A DNA stretch of 5,853 nucleotides, from positions 1 to 5,853 of the forward strand of contig JBDRTU010000063.1 in assembly GCA_043823825.1 (NCBI GenBank). The letters run 5' to 3'. Below are positions 5,680-5,853 of the stretch, in pieces. The stretch comes from JBDRTU01 sp043823825. GTDB taxonomy: Bacteria; Patescibacteriota; Patescibacteriia; Veblenbacterales; UBA10138. A program made the position numbers and the translations under genes. Below the pieces are notes generated by a model. The model ran no database searches. It saw nothing but the letters and a program-made list of their open reading frames with translations, and was not told where the DNA came from. The number at the start of each line of letters is the position of its first letter. Within the stretch, counting starts at the first letter, position 1.

Positions 5680-5853
5680 TTAAGAAACTACTGCACGGCC
5701 GCGCCAAATGACATCAGCAACATCAGGATGGAACCAGCAGAAGTTCACCTCGTCGTCGTTCCACGTCACGCGCGGAATGCGGCCATCAGGCAGACGCGAA
5801 GCTCCACAAATAGTAACATTCTGAACATCTAAATGTTCTTTTTTCCACCACCA
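5680..5853 (-). CDS. C-terminal end of an unrecognised protein (partial)
   Basis: An open frame enters from the right edge and gives 57 residues before TAA at 5682-5680. No start codon is visible. The peptide is rich in tryptophan (six: three in a row at the window edge, then W31, W40, W50), with Asp and Val also common, and has two cysteines. It contains the motifs LPDGRIPRVTW and VNFCWFHP and ends RGRAVVS. No membrane helix is seen. The spacing of aromatic and Asp/Gly residues looks like a beta-rich domain end, but I cannot name a family. Codons 21-41 end in G or C in 18 of 21 cases, unlike the A/T-ended codons of the operon. An intrinsic terminator follows at the expected distance, which supports a genuine gene end. 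Confidence 0.7.
   Translation of the reverse strand, partial: WWWKKEHLDVQNVTICGASRLPDGRIPRVTWNDDEVNFCWFHPDVADVIWRGRAVVS

Noticed and set aside
1..5853. Alternative genetic code (TGA read as glycine, as in some CPR lineages)
   Set aside because: No in-frame TGA occurs in any gene, and glycine is encoded by GGN throughout; TGA is also not used as a stop here, but five stops are too few to conclude from.

Overview
The window is most likely bacterial and AT-rich. Five genes plus one fragment all lie on the minus strand. The gene types suggest a small-genome Patescibacteria/CPR-like organism: a surface protein with prealbumin-like (SpaA/Cna-B-type) repeats, a divergent membrane-tethered Clp ATPase, tiny intergenic gaps, mostly absent Shine-Dalgarno sites and a probable leaderless transcript. 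This assignment is an inference from style; there is no rRNA or marker gene to confirm it. The genetic code looks standard: TAA and TAG end the genes and no in-frame TGA occurs in any of them.

Layout, read in the direction of transcription (right to left). 5853-5680 is the C-terminal 57 codons of an unrecognised protein, followed by a strong intrinsic terminator at 5624-5587. A promoter (5517-5490) then drives an apparent four-gene operon with gaps of only 4, 6 and 10 bp: a 116-residue two-helix membrane protein (5481-5131), an 853-residue membrane-anchored double-AAA+ Clp-type ATPase (5126-2565), a 234-residue charged, helical orphan protein (2558-1854), and a membrane-anchored extracytoplasmic FKBP-type prolyl isomerase (1843-1280). 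A 254-bp AT-rich gap carries hairpins and a good sigma-70-type promoter (1121-1093). It leads into the N-terminal 341 codons of a secreted surface protein that runs off the left edge.

The operon is the most interesting part. Its ATPase keeps the overall Clp plan (Clp_N, D1, D2, C-terminal small domain) and an apparently complete D2 catalytic set. However, D1 has a swapped Walker B acidic pair and no arginine fingers, neither ring has the pore-loop tyrosine at its usual place, and the ClpP-docking tripeptide reads VGK instead of an (I/L/V)G(F/L) form. Together with two N-terminal membrane helices, a membrane partner, a soluble helical partner and a periplasm-like-side FKBP, this suggests a dedicated envelope-associated remodelling or export-quality-control machine rather than a housekeeping ClpCP protease. 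That system-level idea is inference; the residue changes are read directly from the sequence.
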